Shown: positions 38,497-50,756 of the stretch, piece by piece
How the letters are laid out: the number at the start of each line of letters is the position of its first letter
Numbering within the stretch: position 1 is the stretch's first letter
Assembly (NCBI GenBank): GCA_030248225.1
Contig: JASANE010020335.1
Coordinates: 1 to 64,000 of the forward strand
Direction of reading: 5' to 3'
DNA length: 64,000 bases
DNA from: Trileptium ribeirensis
Lineage: Eukaryota > Nematoda > Enoplea > Enoplida > Thoracostomopsidae
Translations under genes and position numbers: made by a program
The notes under the pieces: generated by a model
The model's input: the letters and a program-made list of their open reading frames with translations, nothing else
Told to the model about the DNA's origin: nothing
Database searches by the model: none

Positions 38497-38811
38497 TGCA
38501 TGAATTTCAGGAAATGCGACTCTTTGTACATGTTGAACTCAAAATGCTTGGGATCGTGGTAGTTCTTCAGAAGTGATTGATCCTGACCTGTTTAGCCCCT
38601 TACAATTGTTTGTGACAACGACTGAGTGTGGAAAACCTATCCAACGGCATGACATCAACAATTGGTCAATCAACAACTATCAAACTTTAGCATCTTTAAC
38701 ATGGTATAATTGCGGATGCACAGTGTTTATTTCGCTGAATTTCCATGGATATTCTCAGACCAGAGCTGAAGTTCCATGGATATTCTCTGACCAATTCGCT
38801 TCGGTCACCAG

Positions 38812-39152
38812 CTAGTCCGACCGATTGTACCAAAGTGAATTATCGGTAAGACACTTAAAGGTACAACCTCTTGAATATAAGTTTGCTGGATTGCCGTCGG
38901 TTGGTACATAGCAAAAATAAATGTCATCATGCGAATCGATTTCACTGATACGATTTCGAACGAACGGTGTGGTGATTGCCTGATTCTGCGCCAATATAAT
39001 ACACACTGTGAGTCACTTACAAACTTTCTTTTCGATGGGTATTCGTGTATTTCTATGTCGCTAATCAGTGCAATTGGATACAGGCGTAAACGGAGCTGTA
39101 AGCCGCACAGATCATCAAGGATCACCGGGCCTCTACACATGCAATCGTTCAA
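38812..39152 (-). pseudogene. BEL RT palm start joined to RNase H tail (core deleted)
   Basis: Minus-strand frames read MNDCMCRGPVILDDLCGLQL then RLRLYPIALISDIE, the start of the BEL palm domain up to the first catalytic Asp. The next recognisable sequence is the RNase H C-terminal part (FVRNRISEIDS, YVPTDGNPANLYSRGC) in another frame. The YxDD motif and most of RT are missing, a deletion of several hundred codons. Confidence 0.88.
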
Positions 39153-39601
39153 GCTAGGGCTCGATTTCGTCGCTTTGCGGAAGCACCATAAACGATTCTT
39201 ACTTTCGTGGTCGTTTTATCCGGTGTAAAAACAGCATGGTGTGGTATATAATAGACAGGGAAAGGTGTTTGTTTAGCCGGAACACGCTCGATGATTCCCT
39301 TTGCCTCCTGATCGACTAGTATCTGGTTGTAGGTTCCAAATATGGCAGGATCGTTTGAAATGTGTTTTAAATTTGTCGAAAAGCGAATAGAAGCTAGCGT
39401 TTTATTATCTGAAAGGTTCGGAACATTGTGTTTTAAAGGACGTGAGACATGGTATCGTCCATCCGCATGTCGGACGGACTCATTAAAAAGTCGTATTGCT
39501 TCTTGATCATCGTTTGTTGTCGATAACGGTTTCACTCCGATATCCTCTAAGCTCCAAAATCGCTCGATGGCTGTGTTATCAACTGTCGCAGTCAAGTGCA
39601 T
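39149..39601 (-). pseudogene. BEL RT N-terminal segment
   Basis: Shows IERFWSLEDIGVKPLSTTND, then GRYHVSRPLK, then PVYYIPHHAVFTPDKTTTKV and RIVYGASAK. This is the conserved lead-in to BEL/Pao reverse transcriptases (FWE-x-E ... Y-x-V-x-LP ... YL-PHH-V ... T-x-x-RVV-DASAK). Confidence 0.93.
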
Positions 39602-39674
39602 TGCAGCAATGCATTAATTCTGAGTAATACCCTCAGCGGATACTCTACCCGCGACAATGACCCCAAAAGATGAT

Positions 39675-40110
39675 TCAAAAAAATTTAAACCGTGGGGACA
39701 CTAGATACGTGATGTTCCAGCTGCAATTATAATAATAATCAATCCCGATCAGAATATCAACTGGAACCAACTTTGATTTGGAGCTAATTGGTTCTACAAG
39801 CGTCAACGGTTGAGCAATGTGTACTTCGACAAATAGAGGGCAACGTTTTGTATCGGACACGAAATGTGGTCGATCTCGTTCGCGGTCAATGTTTTATTGG
39901 TTCCGCCAGCTTAACACGACGTCAATTTCTGCGATTCGATAATGTTTCTTATGTCTCTGTGTATCAGAAAACCCAGCAGTCGACAGCTACTCGGTTCCCT
40001 TTACGCGCGTCCCTATCCTTTTACGGCTACATGAGACGTGATAAATGTTCGTGAAGACGCAGTGTGAAATAGTAACCGCGCTATCGCGGTTCCTGTCTCA
40101 CGAATGTTTG
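39675..40110 (-). pseudogene. BEL retropepsin region, catalytic Asp lost
   Basis: The first part (about 40110-40013) reads EQVVLQTALANIRETG, ARLLFHTASSRTFIT. In active BEL proteases the aligned motif is LLFD(S/T)GS, so the catalytic Asp is now His and the Gly is lost. The second part (39860-39675) has VPVDILIGIDYYYN, the closing ILIG-x-DYY block. The two are in different frames. Confidence 0.85.
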
Positions 40111-40698
40111 CTAGTGCTGTTTGCAAAACAACCTGCTCGTCATGCGAAAAAAAGGAAGTGTCTACTGGAGCCGCAAGTAAAGCCGATATCAAATCACCAG
40201 AAAGCATCGTTCTCTCGAACTGAAGCATTACCGAAGTAGTCGATGGGAACTTAGAGCGGCAAATGCTGCGGTAATTGCTGAGACATACAACTTCGGATTT
40301 CGATCGTTTTTGACGATATGCCCACTCGTCATGCAAATGTATCACATATCTTTCAATTAATATCGGCGTTGGCCGCCGACCGTTGCGTGAGTTGTACATT
40401 AATCACTATAGTGAGAGTGCTTACAGGAATGCGCATCTTAGACTCCTTATGTTACCATTTTCAGCGCTATTATTAAGTAACGAAGCTGTACTATTGCTGG
40501 GTCCTACGGCTGATCTCGATTGAAAACGATTGTTGGAACGTTGCTGTAGATCCACAACTGACGTTTTCCTATCCGTGAGGGCGTTCGGGCCAAAAGTCCG
40601 TTGACTTCAAATACGTGCCCGTATCTCATCCTTCAATAAAATATTCATACTCTGTATTGTCCATGCGTCAAAACAATTTTTCCGACACAGCTACATCT

Positions 40699-40986
40699 TC
40701 ACGAATTGTGGCAATTTCGAAAGAATAATTGGGATAAAAACTTTCCGAAAGTCTCTTCAGCCAATGCGAGTGCGATAAGGCTTCGAATATGGCGTTCGCA
40801 ATCATCGAAGGCAGACTGCAATCTGTGAACATAGTGGCTAACTACTGGAAGTGATAACGTGGCTTCGAAGTAAGCAAAGTTCGCAAGCTGCTTGTTTCCA
40901 AACCTATCTTTCAACACATCGACGATTGTAGTGTAGTTCTCTGCTGTCAACCTATACCTGTTTACCACCCGAAAAGCCTCCACCAC
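40699..40986 (-). pseudogene. BEL Gag, DUF1759-like middle region
   Basis: Reads RLTAENYTTIVDVLKDRFGN followed by KQL, the diagnostic L-x-x-ENY-x-x-A-x-x-x-L-x-x-RFG block of BEL Gag proteins. It follows the Gag N-terminal ORF with frame breaks near 41000. Confidence 0.9.
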
Positions 40987-41075
40987 ATGAAGCCTCGTAA
41001 ATATTTTAGTTTTCCAATAGCAGACAATTCACAGTGATTATCAATGGTGGACGAAAAACTGTCCCAAAATTCGTC

Positions 41076-41510
41076 TCATTTCAATGGATCCCCGGAAAGC
41101 TTGTTGATTCCTGGTTTAGGAAGTTTAACTGATGTCTGGTGAATGTTAGCGAATGAAGATTTGTTGATTGGTCCCTGCGAGTTGCCCACTGACTGAAGAT
41201 TAGGAGTATCAGTTGCTGAGTCTTTTCTAGCGTTAAGCTTAGTAATTGCATCTAAAATGGCTTCGTCGACTTGGAGAGCGCGCTCGGTATCTTCTCCCAT
41301 ATCTGATTCATCCTCTAATGCTTGGCAAATGTCTTTTTTGAATACCTCAAGCCTAGTACGATAGTCCGTTAACTTGGATATACAACCACGGACAGCTTCG
41401 GGATCAAAAGGCGTAGTAGAGGCCGAAATATCCCCGTGTATTTCCTTCGTAACATTTGCTCGAAGAGCTCCCCTTTGTTGTTGACAGAAAAGAAGAGTTT
41501 TTGAGGCCAT
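41076..41510 (-). CDS. BEL Gag N-terminal region
   Basis: A 144-residue open frame starting MASKTLLFCQQQRGALRANV. It is rich in charged residues with a helical stretch (CISKLTDYRTRLEVFKKDIC) typical of the BEL Gag N-terminus. It starts about 245 bp inside the right LTR, where gag should start on the minus strand. It ends in a frame break before the DUF1759 block, so it is not functional as a whole. Confidence 0.8.
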   Translation of the reverse strand: MASKTLLFCQQQRGALRANVTKEIHGDISASTTPFDPEAVRGCISKLTDYRTRLEVFKKDICQALEDESDMGEDTERALQVDEAILDAITKLNARKDSATDTPNLQSVGNSQGPINKSSFANIHQTSVKLPKPGINKLSGDPLK

Positions 41511-41754
41511 TTTTTGCCGAAATGATGTATAATGGTTTTGGTTAGCTGACTAAGCGAGTTTGAACATTCTCCTAAATCCTAAGAGATTATAACAAAAATT
41601 CCAAAATAAGCGGCGCGACTCTCAAATCAGAGAGAGAATTGTGCTCTTAGTATTGCCATAGTGTAAATTTCCAATGTTGACTTACAGTGAAATTGAAGCA
41701 TTGCGAAGTACCACGATAAACGATCACTGAATTTGAACCATACGAAGGACCATA

Positions 41755-42006
41755 TAATATGTTTTTTCGTTGTATTATACTTGTTACAAAACAACAATCT
41801 GTTTCAAGAGGTAAAAATAAACAAAAGCAACTCTTGTTTGAAAACGAAAACTAAACTAATGACTGTCTCCGCCAATCATCCTTTCTCCATCTTTTTTTCT
41901 GACAACAATCTTTTCTTCCAGTCCGCCGCCTATCCCAACCACAATCTAGCGATATGTAATAATTTAACAATCTGTTATGATTTGCATAACCATCGCATGA
42001 TGACAA
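41755..42006 (-). repeat. 5' LTR of the BEL/Pao element
   Basis: Direct repeat of 35224-35470. Read on the minus strand it begins TGTCATCATGCGATGG and is followed, after a few bases, by a TGG-initiated candidate primer-binding site at about 41752. Confidence 0.9.
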
Positions 42007-43199
42007 AAGGTCATCCATGAACCAATGTCTGAAGTCCCAAATTGGGGGGGGGGGTGGTCCAACGCCTTCGGCGACTATGCTGTTCGGTCTCTGCGCCGGC
42101 GTCAGGAGGTTTAGACCACCTGTCAGAGGACTAGCCAAGGCTTGGATGGTCCTAACCTCAGATGGAAAGGTAATCCCTAACCCCCTATGATCAGGTATAG
42201 CAAATGGAGTATAGGTAATCCTACATTGTGTAGACTACATCATGGATTTTTCAAAAAGTATATATCGTATCAGCTACACCGCGTTGTTATTTACGCATGT
42301 TCGTTTGCGGACTGTTTATTAAATGTAATTGTGTGTGGCTCCCTTGACACCGTCGGTAAAAACAATATGCAGATTTTAGACACTATAAGGAACCGTGTAT
42401 ATAATCAGTCACTCAACTGTTTATAGTGTATATCTTCCTAAAATTTGTACTGCAGACTGTAGATGTATACCCTAATGGCTGTATATACTGTATAATTCAA
42501 AGCAAAAATTTTGGATTTTTGTTTGTTTGACCTATTTTGAGTCCCAAAAATTTTCAAAAATTTATCCCCCTGACCGATTCACCCCGTCCACGTTACTTCT
42601 TCACCACCCTTCCTCCCCCGGAAGCACCTGCGATCCCCTTCGGGGCTCGCCCATGTATGGAATTGTTTGAATAATACCTATTTTTTCGGTGTAAATTTTT
42701 GTCGACCCATAGTGAACCAATCATCAGTTCTTTCTATTAATCAATTCTATTATGACTGAGATATGCAGGCTTAATTCTGCCCATAAACACTTTTAGAAGT
42801 TTTCGTTGTAAAGATCAAAATATCACTATTATCATGTTCAACAATCTTATAAATAACTGCATATGGCGGCTATAGATTGCATTCTGGAGACAAATTCAGT
42901 GACCAAACGTAGTTTTTAAAACCATTATGCGGAAAATACCGAATGTTATGTTGATGTTTAGTAGTTTTCACTTTCGCAATACCAGCAAATAATTGTTACT
43001 AAACATATTGGTGTATTTCCAGGAAAAATTGCACATGTAAATTTAAGTTAGCTCCATAATGTAAACTAGCCGGTGAATTAGCAGTGATACCAACTACTGT
43101 TCGCAGACCCAATAATACTAAATGGCAGTGGATCAGTCCACGATCATTAAAGAATAACAATGCGTTCGGAATGTGTTTTTAAGGCTGTGATGCAAACCT
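42007..43199. other. Unassigned segment between two retroelement remnants
   Basis: 1.2 kb. Positions 42030-42180 are unusually GC-rich with a run of ten G, and 42560-42655 is C-rich. I recognise no coding domain or terminal repeat. Confidence 0.45.
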
Positions 43200-44265
43200 T
43201 CAATACAAACGTTTAGAAGCGGGGTAATGCCCGGTAGTACCCTTTAGTTTTATTCCTAGCTTTTGCATGATTTCGGTACAAAGTGCATATTCATACTGCG
43301 AACCGGGATCAAATATTAAAATTCTTACCAACCAAATCCGTTTATTTCTGAAGAAATAGTGTGTTAGCCACAGTTTAGGTAAATGCATCCTTAGTAGGAA
43401 TACCTTCAACCCATTTTGTAAATCTGTCAATTGCAGTCACCAGATGTTTATAGCCGCTGGAAAGTGGCTGTGGACCGACTATATCGATATGCAATCTTGT
43501 GCTTGCTGGATTTTCGAGTTTTGGATTTTTTGTGCCTTGTAATTTTTAACACCTGATATTTGTTGTAAAAATTTGCCCAAGTTCGGACATCCTTGTTCAT
43601 AAGTGGCCGAATCTAATGTTTCGGAATTGGACGTAGTGTTGCGTTTGAACATTGATGAGATAATGATCGAATGTTGATTATCGCGCTTTAAGGTTAGAAA
43701 ACGTTTTTTAAAATAATGGTACCCGTTCAACAGATTCGTTATTGATTGATGCAATACAGGTCCACACGCAAAAGGAGATGCGAAAACTGTCAACTATAAT
43801 TTAACATCTTTCTTTGACAACAATAAAGTTACGCCATCAGCAGTAGCCAAATACAGTTTCTCGAAAGCATTTTCTGCTTTATTGTTCCCTGTTTTTAAAT
43901 TTAATTTGACATTTCCAGTCATATCAGTTAATGGAGCAGCTATTTCTAAAAATGTTGAACAAAACCATTGCAAAGGCGAGCCATGCCTAAAACAGTTGTA
44001 ATTATTGAACGGTTTGTAGTGTTCAAACATTAAAATAGCCTGTATTTTATGATTTAAACATTTGAAACCGTCACTGCTGATTTCAAAGTCAACGAATGAA
44101 GTCCTTCCAACAAAAATTAGCAATTTCCAGTTTGACAGAAACGTCAATTTATCATAACTATTGGCTTAATAACATTTAAGCTTATCTAAGACATTAACAA
44201 GATGCTTTTCATCTTGACAAACATTTTCATTCGCTATCAAAATGTCATAGCTATACGCATTAGTG
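43200..44265 (-). pseudogene. Ty3/gypsy pol fragment (RT, RNase H, integrase), degenerate
   Basis: From right to left on the minus strand: RT catalytic region SYDILIANENVCQDEKHLVN at about 44262-44180 (YxDD degraded); thumb and connection with SSDGFKCLNHKIQAI and EIAAPLTDMTG (44147-43794); an RNase H start SPFACGPVLHQ (about 43780); then integrase HIDIVGPQPLSSGYKHLVTA and IDRFTKWVEGIPTKDAF (about 43500-43390), continuing in another frame with FDPGSQYE and LGIKLKGTTGHYPAS (43430-43200). The order and motifs are those of Ty3/gypsy elements. Several frameshifts, lost catalytic residues and missing spacers show an old, dead copy. No LTRs were found. Confidence 0.9.
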
Positions 44266-46759
44266 TAACAACCAGGAATTTAAAGTGCCCGGCAATGCGA
44301 GAATCAGAGCGGCAAATTGGGCCAAAATCGTAGCTTTAGGAATGGCAGAGGATCTAAAATCCTAGCCCCAATCCGAAATTATTCAGATCCCAACCTTGTT
44401 ATAGTTGTTGTTACTGCCAGCAGTTTTCACAGTTCTGAACTGTCAAAAGATTGAGATAACAAATTAGCTTGCTTGTGCCTGGTTCATCCTCGGCATGCTG
44501 CAACCCTCTTGTCGCTACTCGGCACCGAATTTCCCGATGCTAGCGTGGAGGCAATCATCCTGTTTTATTTATTCTTGGTTCAAAAAGATGTGAGGGCGTG
44601 GCGAGAATATTCGAAGGTTGGGACTAAATTGGGTTCTATCGATTCGTCCCCACTGGTTTAGGACTGGGTACAACCGTTCGTGCTTCGCAAACATAATTAT
44701 CAGCGGAGCCCCGTCACACCTTAAGAATCGAGCCTGGTTTGGACCACGAGATCTAAGCCGGTGTAAAGTAAAATTTTGTCCAAGTCAAATCATCAAATTC
44801 ATAAGACTTCTCACAAAAATTAAACAATGCGAACATCTTGTCCGTCTAAGTGAGGCTTAGAGTAGGAAACTAGTTTCGAGTGCTGAATCAGGCTAGTCGG
44901 TTTAGGATTGCGAGTTAAGACTTTTGCTTGAGCCCTCTTATATATACGCAATTTAGGATTGGCGGCCACTGTGGGTGCCGCGCTTTGCGTAATGTATATG
45001 GCACCCGTCTCAGCTGCAACCACAATTTGGGATTCAGTTCATAAAAGGCCACCGAAGAAAACCCAGCTCAGACCGGTGTTGCGCGTGAAGTGCAGCCGCC
45101 GAGAGCGAGTGTGACTTAGAATTCCTCCTAAGTTGTCAAGTGTTGAACGGGCCTGCGGAAATGATTTCCATGAAACAAATACGAGCTAACCCTAAGATAA
45201 CGTTATTGAAATGTCCTACGAACCTGCCATAGCGAAATGACCGGTCCCCTTGTATCGCAGTCACTGGTGTTAGATCCTGACAAAATAGCATAACGCGATA
45301 TATGATGGAACTCGCTAGGGTTGGTGAACACCAACCGTGCCAGGGTCAAAATGTTTAAAACCGGGTAAGCACTGCTGTTCCAAAGGTCACTCTGAGAATC
45401 GCGTGAGTACCGTTTGACCTCAGCGAGTCTGTGGAGGGGACTGGCCTTACTGCCAGTCCTTCGCTGAACATTTGGTTGGTAGCACTACTTTAACCGAGTT
45501 ATGGCCCACCCCATCGTGGTGTCATTCGGGACAGCAATGTTTGTGAGTCCAGGCTAGAATTCAAACTCGCTGGTGCCAAGTTCTTAAATATGGCACCATT
45601 GAATGACAGTCTCCATAAATCTAATTCAACCTGGAAAATTGCTAGGAGTTACAGTGCCGAAATGACCATAAAATTTGCTGAAGTCAAAGTCTACCAAAAA
45701 TAAAATTGGCGCTTCGATTTCAACCAAACAAGGAAAATCTATCGATTTTCAAATATTCTAAGCGATTATCGAAATAAATTCAAGTAAGAAAGTTCACTAT
45801 AGTCGTTAGTGATGAAGAATTTTCCATCCGTGGTTTTCCGTTTCGAGCAAACTGCCGTTAGCTGTCTCGTCAGGGCATCCGGGCAACCTTTTCGATTGCT
45901 AGACGAGCCGAGCTTCTAAACCCACCCGGGACCAGGTTCATGATTAAAGCGCACGCATTGTGCGTCTGCACTGACCCAACAAAAATAAGGTATGAGGACG
46001 CCTGCAATGAGGGAAAAGTAAGTTAGAGTTTTATTACCTATACTTAGACTTATGGGTTTACTGGGCACTAAGATGCGCGGACCAACAGGATGTCGAGCCG
46101 AACACCACGGTTGTCCAACCGTGGCCTGCTAAGCTAACCGTTTCAGGGCCTGTGCCAGTCTTCTGCCTTAGAAGTTGGGGAAGCCGGGATCGTATGGGCA
46201 TCGTAAGGTGGATGTCGCTTGTACGTCCTAGTAGCATTTGCATTAGCCTTCGACGCCGTAAGAAGCACCTTCGAATTCGGCACCTGGGGCGCCTCCGTGT
46301 AGTGGTGGGGTGCTACCCTGGGGAGTGGGATTGATCAGAGCCTCACTGAACTGACATGTTTGGGAACAACTGCACTTTTCATACAATGAGCGCTAAGAAA
46401 TTTGGAATTTGGCGAACATATATTAAGAGTGAAATAAAGCACGGACAAAAATGTTTCTATTATATAATATTTTATCAGAACCTAGATTATTGATCCAGCT
46501 TTAAGGCATACATGCTGACGCTCCAATGTATCGGGGGAGCGGGACGACGGAGGGTGAGGTCGTCTGTGGGGTAGCCGGGGTGTCGATGAAGTGTATGCGG
46601 CACTTTCGGGGGTGGTAGGGTGGTATCTTCAATGAGGCAGACCGCGGCCTCGGTGGAGGGAGATAACCCCCTTAATCCCCCTTCGGCATGTATTATTTAA
46701 GGTATTGTCATTAAATCCTATAAAATCATTTCCGCGGAAGATTCAAAAATTAAACTATG
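44266..46759. other. Unassigned segment with perfect short hairpins and a GC-rich stretch
   Basis: 2.5 kb. Perfect 8-bp stem hairpins occur at 45319-45336 (GGTTGGTG/CACCAACC), 45435-45455 (GGACTGGC/GCCAGTCC) and 46107-46126 (CCACGGTT/AACCGTGG). 46508-46690 is GC-rich. ORFs such as 44473-44661 show no domain. I cannot assign it to an element. Confidence 0.45.
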
Positions 46760-47940
46760 TCACTCAGTATTAGAGTGATTATTCACTTCGACGTTAATAT
46801 ATTAAGTCCCATACATGCACCAATGTATTTTCGTTCCGACCAGATACGAAATGGATATCTTAGAGATGCACGACCAGTTAGTACGGTGATATTAAAAAGT
46901 ATCAGTATAAATTATAAAGGTTATTAAGATCGGACGATGACACCTAGTAGAAGAGTAACCTGATACGCCTTGTATTGCCGTATGTAATGTCCCGTAAATG
47001 TAAAGATCCATTTCGCCCCAAGCCGATTCAGAATGGATATCCTGGATATACTTGATCGACTTGTATGGTGATATGAAAAAGCATCACTGTAAGATTGCAA
47101 ACACTGGAAGATAACACTGAGTAGAAGAGTAATGATACAGTTTTACATAATCGTATGCATAGTTGCGCACCTGAATCGATCTATGTGGTTCCAAGCCGGT
47201 ACAAAATGGATATAATATACATATACATTGCGGTTTATACGGCAATGTCGAAAGGTTTTTTTGCGTAAGATTACTAAGATTGAAAGATGACATCTAGTAG
47301 CAGATTAATTATACACTTCCACAGTGTCATATGCAATGACAAGTGTGTGCATCGAATTATGTCGCTCCAAGTCGATACAGAATGGACGTCTTGGACACGA
47401 TCGCCCGGTTTGTACGGTAATGTTGAAAAGTGTCAGTGTAGGATTACCAAGATTAGACGATGGCACTGGCAAAATATTGATACACTACGACAGCACGGCA
47501 TGTAAAGCCCCGCAATCGATCCGGCACCGAATATACATTTCGGAAGAACTCTGCTAGTTTGTACGGTGATGTCTAAAACCGTCAGTGTCAAATATACCAA
47601 GTCTCGACACTATCGCGCCTCGTAGAAGAGTACGGATACACTTCAACTTCGCCATGTGCAAAGTGGCTCACCAGCATCCACTTATTTTTTCGAGCCGATG
47701 CACAAAGGACATGCTTGAACAATTCGTATGGTCATGTCTCAAGGTATTAGTGTAAGAGTCTGAACGACAGTACCTAGTCGAAGCGAGTAATAACACAATT
47801 CGACATTATCACATGTAACGCCACGCACGTGCATCGTAATTATTTCGCTATGATTCGATACAGAATCGACATCCGGGACGCGCTTGACCAATTTATATTG
47901 TGTTGTCGAAGAATATCACAGTTCTCAAGATGGCATCAGC
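46760..47940 (+). repeat. Degenerate satellite, about seven units of 170-180 bp
   Basis: The phrase 'cca(a/g)g(t/c)cgata(c/t)agaatgga(t/c)(a/g)t' recurs near 46850, 47032, 47206, 47381, 47702 and 47872, with a weaker copy near 47530. It is accompanied each time by '(t/c)g(t/g)a(c/t)ggt(g/a)atgt...aa...(a/g)tcagtgta...' and 'gtagaagagtaat...aca(c/t)tt'. Units differ strongly from each other, so the array is old. No ORF is shared between units. Confidence 0.75.
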
Positions 47941-50646
47941 CATGGCAAAAGTAATCCTAAGCACCGTTACATTATAACGTTAGAAAAAGGAACAGCTTAG
48001 AGCAGGGCATTCTGGGGAGGGGGTAGCCTCCCGACTTAGGGTAAATATATTTCTCAGACAAGGACCTTAGCTTAGGCTTTTACGATAAGGCTTAGTATAA
48101 CGAGAACGGCATGGACTACATTTTATTTACTCCTCTCAGAGTTGATATTATTGATTATATATATTCGGTTCATTGGTCATAAAGCAAATATGCATTTGTT
48201 TGGCTTCCAGGTAATTTTATAATGAGTAATTTAGTATATATCTTATAGTGGGACAATTTCAAATTTTAATAAACAAATTTAATTTTCAAAGAAACATGTT
48301 GAAGTAAATGTCCAGTATCGAAATCTATCTTGCTATACTTGGATCTGATATGTGGGCGACAATCAACTTTTAAAGTTTTGGATTACTCTTTAAAACAAAG
48401 TCTAATAACTCTTTTGTTGCTGTTAAAATATTCATGTTGAATGTTCTTTTGTGTTAGAAATGCCTCGATTACTGCAGCGAATCCAGGTAAATGTGCATTT
48501 CATAAAGTTTATCGGTCTCGTAAGGCTCCCTGATTTGAGGGCTTTGAACATACCTGGTGAGGTCCGAAGTCTGCGTGGGGTGGGGGGGGGAGGGGGTGGG
48601 GTTTGTTGGTGGTGGCGCAGGTCCTCAGAGAGGGATAAAATTTTGAATTTTTTGGAACTAAAATTTTCCAATTTCCTCGGCACCATTTCTTTACCAATTT
48701 TTTGTAAATTTTCCCCCAATTTTTCCGGAATTTGGCCCAATTTTTGCTCAGTTTTGCCTATTGTTGCCAACATTTTCCGCGCGCGCGTTGTGCGGGTGAG
48801 TCGTTTGGAGGGAGGTGGGGTGTATAGAGCGTCAGGGGATCATGCTACCTTCCAGAGGGATCGGCGAGGCCCCGAGAGGAGAGTTCGAGTGTCAGGGGGA
48901 TGGAAAACCCCTGTCTCCTCTATGAGCATTTATAACTGAATTTTACTTTTGAGAAATTTGTTACACTTCACTTTCATAACATTTTCTATTATTCACGATT
49001 TATTGAAAAGTGTCGTGTAAATTAATCAGTGCGTAAGAAATGTTCGTTTGTGAATGATGCAAAACTAAATGTTATTTTTACAATTGGAATACAGCTTATT
49101 AATATATAGGTAATATATGGATATATACAGAATCAAGGATCAAGGAATACTGTTAACAAAAAAGTCGTACCGGCGATGGCATTGCTATATAATCCACATC
49201 ACGGCCCAAGTTAGAGACAACAGTGATGACTCTTAGCGTCAGGTGCCCCTACAAGGGCGTCGTAAGAGGGGGCAGGGAGACAGCCGTTCCCCGCTTCTTA
49301 CTGATAAACGTGAAAAATTAACTGATGGGATTATAGCAAAATGAATGTAAACTACCGGCCCTCTACACTTTTTTGTCGGCCCCATCCACTTTTGAAGACC
49401 TTCCATCGCCATTGTGCTCATGGTCAGTCGGCTGACTATGGTAGATAGCTTTAGCGGAAAGAGGCGCAGGCTATGAAAGATAAGAAAAAATTATCTGCAT
49501 TTTCCTCAATTTTTTTCAGCATTTCGTAATTTGGCTCATATTTGCCAAAAATTTTCGCGCATCGTCGGCTCGCAGCCTCAGTTGCAAAATATGGCTTAAG
49601 GTAAGGGTAACATCCATATCTCTATGAGCACTTATTAGTGGTGAGACGTTATCAACTTGCAGAGGCTGAATCAAGTGGAGATATATGCGAGTGTAATATC
49701 TCAAAAATTAAGCAACCAAATTGTTGAGTTTTTTATATGCTATTTCAATCGACGCTACATTTACAACTGGACTTTCCTTCCCAAGTTAATATTGAGCAAT
49801 ACAATACAAAATTTTTACTAAAATAACTATTATGACGAAATTATTATTAAACAAATTTGACTTTTATTTTATCTTTATGCTTCATTTTGAACTGCACTCT
49901 GTTCAATTTCATGCCATCCATCTGAAAATATCTAAGTAAATTTAGCAAACAATTTTATTTCAACACACAAATGTGCAAAACGACTCTAGTATTTATCTCC
50001 TAGAGATATGGGTGAGAATTTTTCTGTATGCTTGGCACGGACGCCCAGCAAGTCTACCATGGTGTCTGAAGCGCCGGGTCGAGCTGGAGCTTATTGTCTA
50101 TCTGCGAGAGACAAGTTGAGCCTAGTGTATCTGAAAAAGCTATTGTCGGCACTTAAAAGGTCGTTTCTCAAACAACAAAAATACTTATAACAGTTAATGT
50201 ATCGGATAATATTGTGCCAGTAACAACCACCGCCGGCTCGGAGGTTAACGAATCTAGAAGTAAGTATACAGTTTTTTGGCGGTTTGCATATTAGATTATG
50301 TTTACTTTAATATTAACGAAATCCTAAATTTTTACTATTTGGAACCTGAGAGCCGCACAGGACACGGTTCGTAAGGAGCCAAACCGAGCCAGAGACATAA
50401 AATCTAGCTTTTTTCCACCTTTACCTTTGAAGAGTAAGCCGTAAGCATAAACGAGCGTGTAAGCCTAGAAACTGTATACGAACTGCCGGCATAAACACAT
50501 TGTAATTGCTACATATATGTACAATGAAATATCTTAACAAACAAGATAAATCTAAAGGGATATCCTATGTTGGATTTTTCTTACTTTACCTAAATCATTT
50601 AGAAATGATCAAAATACATATCAAATTTGAGCCGGCAGTAAACTGT

Positions 50647-50756
50647 ATGCCTTCATGAAATGCCATAAAAGATTATGGCTCATACTCTGTTTGAATGACT
50701 GCCTTCATGAAATGCCATAAAAGATTATGGCTCATACTCTGTTTGAATGACTGCTA
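50647..50756 (+). repeat. 55-bp exact tandem duplication
   Basis: TGCCTTCATGAAATGCCATA... to ...GTTTGAATGAC occurs twice back to back without a mismatch, so it is recent. Non-coding. Confidence 0.95.

Larger units (their letters stand above)
35224..42006 (-). mobile_element. BEL/Pao LTR retrotransposon, degenerate, with both LTRs
   Basis: Direct repeats of about 250 bp at 35224-35470 and 41755-42006 bracket minus-strand fragments in canonical order: Gag (41510-40699), protease (about 40110-39675), RT N-terminal part (39601-38990), RNase H tail (about 39005-38820) and integrase (38496-37240). Read on the minus strand each LTR begins TGTCATC. A candidate primer-binding site beginning TGGTCCTTCG lies just inside the right LTR at about 41752. 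The element is about 6.8 kb, with frameshifts, an RT-core deletion, loss of the protease catalytic Asp and a MITE inserted into integrase. It cannot be autonomous. Confidence 0.92.

Noticed and set aside
48451..48939. 162-codon plus-strand ORF with a Gly run
   Set aside because: Driven by a G-rich run at 48570-48600; no domain and no conserved context.
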